Shown piece after piece: positions 14,957 through 20,577 of a DNA stretch of 20,577 nucleotides. The notes below the pieces were generated by a model that had not been told where the DNA came from, made no database searches, and saw only the letters and a list, made by a program, of their open reading frames with translations. Each line of letters begins with the position of its first letter. Within the stretch, counting starts at the first letter, position 1. A program made the position numbers and the translations under genes. This DNA is from Lingula anatina (lineage: Eukaryota > Brachiopoda > Lingulata > Lingulida > Lingulidae), in assembly GCF_001039355.2 (NCBI RefSeq), contig NW_019774637.1, positions 502,480 through 523,056 on the forward strand. The letters are read 5' to 3'.

Positions 14957-15102
14957 CGTGTTAAATATTAGAATTGAAATGGGAATCTGGCTTTGTGTGT
15001 TACTCGACCCATGTTTCTAAAAATGAATGTTTCAGTATTGCTTTTGATACGGTGTTGATATACAAACAAATACTTCTACCTGCTTCCTTGTTTATCCTCT
15101 AG

Positions 15103-15204
15103 ACGCTCTCTTCGGCATTCCAACAACAGGACACTGGCAGAACGGGGTGGATACAGATGTCGTATGAACAGTTCCTCATGCTTACATTTAGCATCAAGGC
15201 GTGA
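15103..15204 (+). CDS. PDCD6: PDCD6 exon 6b, alternative last exon encoding a diverged EF-hand 5
   Basis: The acceptor tatcctctag is followed by a phase-0 exon of 33 codons plus TGA, exactly the length of exon 6a. It reads TLSSAFQQQDTGRTGWIQMS then YEQFLMLTFSIKA, identical to 6a at 21 of 33 positions. In the EF5 loop the acidic residues at positions 3 and 5 (D161 and D163 in 6a) are G and T here, while G, W, I and the following YEQFL are kept. It lies about 1.1 kb beyond exon 6a and past that exon's poly(A) signal, so its use would depend on competition between splicing and polyadenylation. An open frame with an intact acceptor argues against a dead copy, but expression is unproven. Confidence 0.88.
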   Translation, partial: TLSSAFQQQDTGRTGWIQMSYEQFLMLTFSIKA

Positions 15205-16130
15205 ACCGGAGGACGTGATAAACACGTGATACACCCAGTGCCGTCAGTGTGTAAAGCTGACGTGTTTCGTATGACATCACAGTGATATATTCAATCAATG
15301 GAGGAGTTTGTCATCTTAGAGGACACGACAGCGGAAGGTCTGCAGCCAGTGCGACTTGTAGATAATTTATCGAAACGAAGACTATAATATTATTGTAGAA
15401 TTAATGTAATTTTCAAAACATTGGTCGTTTCACAAATGAGTAAATTTGCATTTAAATTTCTAAAAAAAATGGCCCGCCTATTATTAAGGAAAACTGCTTT
15501 GCTTTTTATATATTACACCTCTTATAGGTCAATAGTTTAGAATCGCAAGTGAAAAAAAAAGATGACAAATCACCCTAAAGCAGGATAGAAGATTAATTCG
15601 TGGTGTTAATTATTCATATGTACAGGTACGTCGACAGTAAAAGCGATTCTTGCCTCATTTTACAAAAATTGCATGTATAAATTTATGAAAATAGGAATGT
15701 TATTATGTAATCACAGTCGCTGAACAAAAGTACAAAATATATTTGTTTTTGGTAATTATTTTGTGCCATTCTTAAGAATCTGCATAGCGGATGAAGGTGA
15801 ATTTTTTTTATCCCAACTACCACAACGAACAGCGCTGCATGGTTTGCTGGGACGAAGATCCCAACAGGAAAAATCGGACTCTGGCGAGGTTTCTTTCAAA
15901 TTTAGTTTAAAGGCTAATTCACGTGGACAGTAACTCGGGGAATAAGTGAAAAGTCTTAATCTCACAGAAGGTTTCGTGAACTAAGTAAGAGATGGACCCA
16001 AGGAACGAAGAAAATAGTGCTTAGGAAAATCATGTCAGAAAATAGTTGAAAATAGTAATGCTTTTCTGCTTACAATAAGCGAATAGTTGTTTAATTTAAT
16101 AGATAAAAATAATAAAAAAAGACTGTCCCA
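15205..16130 (+). other. Possible 3' UTR of the exon 6b isoform, then intergenic DNA
   Basis: No canonical AATAAA was found between the exon 6b stop and 16110. The first is at 16111-16116. A 29-codon open frame with good codon variety occurs at 15298-15387, directly inside the putative UTR. Where this transcript ends is not visible. Confidence 0.3.
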
Positions 16131-17830
16131 CTACGGGGAATTTTGAAGGGAAAGCATGTAGAGAAGACACTCACTGCAAAGTTCACGTTAATAGATGCAA
16201 AGGCAGGGAATGAAAGGGTAGTTAAAATTATTATATATCTTATTTATTTTACGCTTTCGGTCTGAGTAATTCAGGCATACGAAGCTTTCTTTCTTTGTTC
16301 TTGCCTTTTCCTTCCTTTTTCTTTATTTCTTTCCTAAATAAAACGGACATGTTATTGATCATTGTGATTGATAGAGAGAAAAAAAGAAAAGAAGAAAAAA
16401 AGCTCGTAATTCGAGACTACGCAGGTAGGCTAATAATGACGAGAGAGCGTGTAGAATTTCCCACAGGAACGAGCAAAGTAATAAAAAATATCTGGCAATT
16501 GCGTCAACAATTAATGTTCTGAATGAAGGAATAAGTGAAGCTGACGTTACGCAACTGGGAGTGAAATATTGAAAACGCTATCAAAATCTTTTAATGCAGT
16601 ATTTAGCGGCAATAATTCGCATCCTGCGAGTGGGCAGCATTTCTCATCTTATTTTCCAGGTGGCAAAGCGATATTTATCACAGCCAGTCTTTTCTCATCT
16701 TCATCCAAAGCTTGATTTTCATTCCTAAATTTTCTTTACTTGGAAATCGTTCGATATAGCATACCCAATAGGCATGTGCAGTGGTGCAAAATCGCCCCTT
16801 CTGTCTGCAGTTTAACTGCCATTTTGTTGGAAATAAAGTGACAAAAATTCTAGCATACTTTAATCAAATAGATAATCAATTAATAAGTAAAAATATTAAT
16901 ATCTATAAAACGAATCTTTTTTGAGAAGTCTTAACAATGAATCGGATAGCCCTAATAAACGGCGTTTTCAATTGGAGGAAATTTTTCACTAGAGGCAGGA
17001 AGTTAATTACATTCAAATAGACGCTGAAACAACACAACGATCTCAGTGGGAAACGAGCTAAATTTGTTTTTAGTTAAAAAGTGGTCTTTTTGTTCCCGTC
17101 TGCCTTCAATCGTTATCTTGAAAAACGAGAAGGAAACACCCGTTCAATCACTCTGTTGCTATGTCTTTAGTTTCTCTCCCAGATATAAAGCGACTTTCAA
17201 AGCTTTTATTACAAAAATGTAACATGCCTTTGAAGGATTTGTATGTAGAATCTTTTCGATGGGAATTTAACAAGAATTGACACCACTGAGGACCTTATAG
17301 AAGTGCATCTATAAGGCCATTTTAGCATTACATTGACTCTGTTAACACCCTTTATGAATCCAATATAAAATAATTCAAAGGTCCATGATTGGCATTATAT
17401 GAGACAAAGAAACGCAAATGTCGACCGAGCATAACATTCAGGAGGAGGGATGGAAATGGAATGCATTTCAATCTGGCGGACTATAATTAAAATTGACTAT
17501 CTAAAACAAAATCTTCATTTGCTTTGAGATGCCCTTAAAGTGGCTGTGAATTTGCACCTGCGAAAAGGTCTTCGCAGCTGAGTTCTAAGTAACAACCTTG
17601 CCACTAAGTGCTACTCACAAGTTCGATCAAACAGATGGTCACAGAAGCCAATGTTAAAATAACAGGATTTCCAATCCCACGTTTTTCAAACTGGGTGGAT
17701 CCATAGTTTATCACGCTTTTAACACACATTTAGAAAAACGCCAAAAATCTAAGCTAGTGTTGTCATGGCACTGACGGTCGAAAATGATTAAAATCTAGTC
17801 AGATCTCGACAGATCTCCTTTTAAGGATTG
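16131..17830. other. Intergenic stretch, no gene recognised
   Basis: Reading frames here are short and without recognisable protein motifs. A purine-rich run (gaaaaaaagaaaagaagaaa) lies near 16377-16400. Two small perfect hairpins occur at 17293-17316 (9-bp stem, 6-base loop) and 17558-17577 (7-bp stem, 6-base loop). Confidence 0.6.
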
Positions 17831-17835
17831 CTGAC

Positions 17836-18008
17836 TGACGTAATCGATGTGACGTCACCCTAAGTTGAAAGCCGTAAACTGTGCCGTTGCTGTTATACCC
17901 TCTACCAGGGCCACAGATGATTTTTCACCAGATATTCATTGATATTTCTTTAGCTAATTCTGTGCACATTTTTGTCCTGTGAGAATTTTTTACACAGAAG
18001 TGACGTCA
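17836..18008. promoter_or_regulatory. Cluster of three CRE-like sites
   Basis: Two perfect palindromic cAMP-response elements, TGACGTCA, are at 17850-17857 and 18001-18008. A variant, TGACGTAA, is at 17836-17843. Full CREs are rare by chance in AT-rich DNA. No adjacent gene was recognised, so this may be a distal enhancer or the promoter of a gene whose exons are outside the window. Confidence 0.4.
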
Positions 18009-18620
18009 TTACCCAACTGGACTCTCGAAGAAACTAGTGTCGTTACAACTATGTCTAGAACACACAAGAGAGGAAAGAGTAAACTGAACTGCTATATACA
18101 ACAATTATCACTGATAGCTCCTACAATTCATCTCTTATTTCTTCTACCAATATTTCAGATGTTTTACGTGACTCATGGATGTTTTCTCTCCGTTCTATGA
18201 GCTCTACAGAGAAATAGTTTATGTAGACAAATGAACCAATATCCCATCAAAACATCAAAGCAGCGTGTAAAGTTTGATTCATGATGTAATAGATATATCC
18301 AATAAAACGTAATGGATGGCCATCATTATATCACTTTTTTTAAAATAAATGAGTTTATCAAATCGGTCTCGCGTAAGCTAGGCCCTCATTTTGGCATATT
18401 AATCTAACCAGTAAATTAAATCCCATTTGAACAACTTATCAACAGTTTGATGTTTAGAGCATAGAAATAATTAATGAGGTGTGTAATGTCTGTAATAAAA
18501 CGTATCTGGTTGGTGTTGAGACACAGATACGCTTATAATGCTAATCCACCCTGTGCGTCCGCTTCATTGTAACACATTAAAGGTATCCTAATATGGATTT
18601 TCCAGCAAATAGAATTTTTA
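18009..18620. other. Intergenic stretch, no gene recognised
   Basis: AT-rich sequence without a convincing coding segment. A hairpin with an 8-bp perfect stem, CGTATCTG/CAGATACG, and a 15-base loop is at 18501-18531. Confidence 0.55.
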
Positions 18621-18625
18621 CTTGA

Positions 18626-18649
18626 GGGGGTTGGGGAGGGGGGGGGGGG
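18626..18649 (+). repeat. G-rich tract with G-quadruplex potential
   Basis: G5-TT-G4-A-G12 offers at least four G-tracts with short loops, which fits the standard intramolecular quadruplex pattern. Confidence 0.75.
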
Positions 18650-18650
18650 A

Positions 18651-19050
18651 GAAAATTTCCCAAACCATTACTTTACCATCCCCATACTTGAATTCAGCAT
18701 TTTATTCTATAATAGGTTTTTCTGTTGGTGGTTTCTTATTATATAGAGAAACTGAGAATAGTTAAGGATGAAGCAACAGTGGTATATGGAACGTCGATGA
18801 AACTGACAAAAGCACTTGGCAAAGAAGTTAAAACTGTGTTAAATATGTTTTTCATCTTTGTTGATTTGAATTTCCTCCATGAAACTTCTCTATCTAGTTC
18901 AGTTTTCTCAGTCTATGCTTCTGTCTGAAAAACCATTCATCATGCATATATTTTCAAACAGAACCATAAAAACACACTCGCACAGCATTTTAAGGAATAG
19001 CCTACTGTGCCTACAACAACTTTTGCCAAATTATCCCGCTCCCATATAGA
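18651..19050. other. Intergenic stretch, nothing recognised
   Basis: No exon with sensible splice borders, RNA gene or repeat was recognised here. Confidence 0.5.
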
Positions 19051-19361
19051 CCCCCCTCCTCTAAATCCACCACTGATAGATTTAGAGGAGGGGGGTCAGG
19101 GGGGTCCTGAACCCCCTGAACCCCCCTTCGGTTTCTGAAAAATATATCACACCAATATTTCACTCTTGAAATTAGAATATTGACTAGCTGAATCGTAATT
19201 TAGACTGTACCAAAGATCACCGTTTGCCCTCCAAAACACCCAAAAAATGTCAGGGCCCTTGAGCAGGCCCCGAACCCCACGCCAAGGGGGCGATGGTCAG
19301 CTTCGCATCCGAGGCTTGGCGTTCTGGACTTCCCCTTCTAATAATCCTGGATCCGCCCCTG
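19051..19361. mobile_element. Non-autonomous DNA transposon remnants with CAGnGGnGGAT-type ends
   Basis: The right end, read on the minus strand, is CAGGGGCGGATCCAGG (19346-19361), a terminus style common to animal DNA transposons. At the left, 19057-19074 read on the minus strand begins CAGTGGTGGATTTAGAGG, another such terminus facing the other way, and GATTTAGAGGAGGGGGG follows at 19079. The interior is non-coding and has GC-rich ends around an AT-rich core. The best reading is one roughly 290-bp element (about 19071-19361) abutting the end of another. Superfamily is not assigned. Confidence 0.6.
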
Positions 19362-19484
19362 TCTATTGAAATCACAGATGTAACATTCTGCTGGAATATT
19401 CCATTGTTTCAGTAACAGTGAAAACACGTTACGAAAATGGAAAAGAAAAGATCATTTACTACACTGTGTGAATAGAATAGCTCA

Positions 19485-19488
<4 letters not shown>

Positions 19489-19525
<37 letters not shown>
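19489..19525. repeat. (TC)n microsatellite
   Basis: A perfect TC dinucleotide tract of about 37 bases. Confidence 0.95.
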
Positions 19526-19527
<2 letters not shown>

Positions 19528-19950
19528 GAATAATTAAGGTTCACTCACAGACTTCAAATTGATTAAGCAAAACTGCATCATGAACATACACTTTTGTGAG
19601 CATTTTATACGTCTCCTTTCACTAGTCTTTTCCAGCCTACAGGCTCTCCTTTTTTAATTTTTCATCAGGCCATTGTCTGCACAAATCAAATACAATCAAC
19701 TTTCAATACTTCAAACTCAGAGCCATTATAACGGGTCTCAGGTGTTACAATGTAGCTACACTGTAAAAACAGTGTTTAGCTCTGAGACACATTTCTAAGC
19801 GCCTGTTTTGTCTCATTTTTTCCACGCGTTTAGCACCTAAGCACGTTTAGCCTATTTTAAAACATGTTACACGCTTTGACGTGCTTGACGCCTGATAAAT
19901 GTAGGGTGTATTTGTTTAACTTTAAGATTGAAACCTTTTTAACCTGTCGT

Positions 19951-19987
19951 TCTCTCTCTCTCACACACACACACGCGCGCGCGCGCG
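19951..19987. repeat. Compound (TC)n(AC)n(GC)n microsatellite
   Basis: A TC tract runs into CA repeats and then into CG repeats. From about 19962 to 19987 purines and pyrimidines alternate strictly, with the last 14 bases being CG steps. Confidence 0.92.
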
Positions 19988-20577
19988 AAGTCACGCTCAC
20001 CTTTAACTGCTATAGCTATCTCTATCTATAACAGGGTACCGTGAACTGTCAACATAGTTGATTCACACCATCAACTTTACAGCGGGACTTATTCATCCTT
20101 GTGTTAGCTGACCTTGCGAGGAAGTTGATTGGAATATATTTCTGAAAAACAAGTTAGGAAAATTCACTACTTTACTAAAGACACGAAACAACTATCACTT
20201 TTACTTTAAAACATTTTTTTCATATTTTGATAAAATACGTTAAGGTATTGATGTTCATTTATTTTTTCCGGAAGTAATGAACAATAGAACATCAGGATGA
20301 TGGTGGGGTATTCATTAAAATGGTTTATTTAAGCTTTCATCACATGCTGGTTATTTTGGTAACGATAGTCCGAATATTTGTCACCGCGCTAACCCAAGCC
20401 CATTTTGGAATTAACCGCTAACTGTAGTTCATACAGCATAAGACGTGTTGTGGTGATTAATAAAAAAGTTTTCAAAACATTAAATAATGTTTTTCCAGAA
20501 TGTTATAAAACGCTTATAAAACTGCAAGGGCATCATTTTGCATGGAGTTAAAAACACCCATAACGTTACCATGACGT

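Larger units (their letters stand above)
19362..20577. other. Intergenic stretch with microsatellites, no gene recognised
   Basis: Apart from the two tracts listed separately, this stretch has a small inverted repeat, ACACTGTAAAAACAGTGT, near 19758-19775 and no convincing coding exon. The sequence continues out of the window. Confidence 0.5.

Noticed and set aside
15756-15965. 69-codon open frame on the minus strand in the intergenic region
   Set aside because: No motif, no supporting splice pattern and no neighbouring exon in phase.
17979-18200. 73-codon open frame just after the CRE cluster
   Set aside because: It was tempting as a gene start near CREs, but the translated sequence looks random and it has no partner exon.

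Overview
The window looks like nuclear DNA of an animal, most likely a mollusc and probably a bivalve. It is AT-rich. Its genes are split into short exons by GT-AG introns of a few hundred to about 1,500 bases. It carries microsatellites, short inverted-repeat elements and a tRNA-derived SINE. The one gene that can be named with certainty, PDCD6 (ALG-2), is strongly conserved in sequence. Placement below 'metazoan, probably mollusc' is inference, because no database search could be run.

Layout. (1) Bases 1-3640, plus strand: the last four coding exons and 3' UTR of a coiled-coil mitotic-spindle protein of the HMMR (RHAMM)/KIF15 C-terminal family; the gene begins outside the window. (2) Bases about 4120-9500, minus strand: a complete eight-coding-exon gene for a 425-residue coiled-coil protein that I do not recognise. 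Its exon phases join without a break, and it has a separate 5' leader exon. It converges with the HMMR-like gene. (3) Bases 9681-15204, plus strand: a complete PDCD6/ALG-2 gene encoding a penta-EF-hand calcium sensor of 182 residues. It is head-to-head with gene 2, with only 216 bases between the PDCD6 start codon and the leader-exon ATG of gene 2, so a shared promoter is likely. (4) Bases 15205-20577: no gene recognised. This part holds a cluster of CRE-like sites, several small perfect hairpins, G-quadruplex and Z-DNA type tracts, microsatellites and remnants of a DNA transposon.

The most interesting biology is in PDCD6. Its second exon (EF-hand 1) is present twice, as interchangeable 62-nt exons. 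Frame arithmetic makes them strictly mutually exclusive: using both, or neither, leads quickly to a stop. Its last exon (EF-hand 5, the dimerisation hand) is also present twice, about 1.1 kb apart, and the second copy has lost two acidic loop residues. A GT dinucleotide six bases inside the exon 4 donor would also remove two residues at the place where mammals make the ALG-2 deltaGF122 isoform. Together the gene could make up to eight calcium-sensor isoforms. The HMMR-like gene shows an old exon duplication too, so internal exon duplication recurs in this window.
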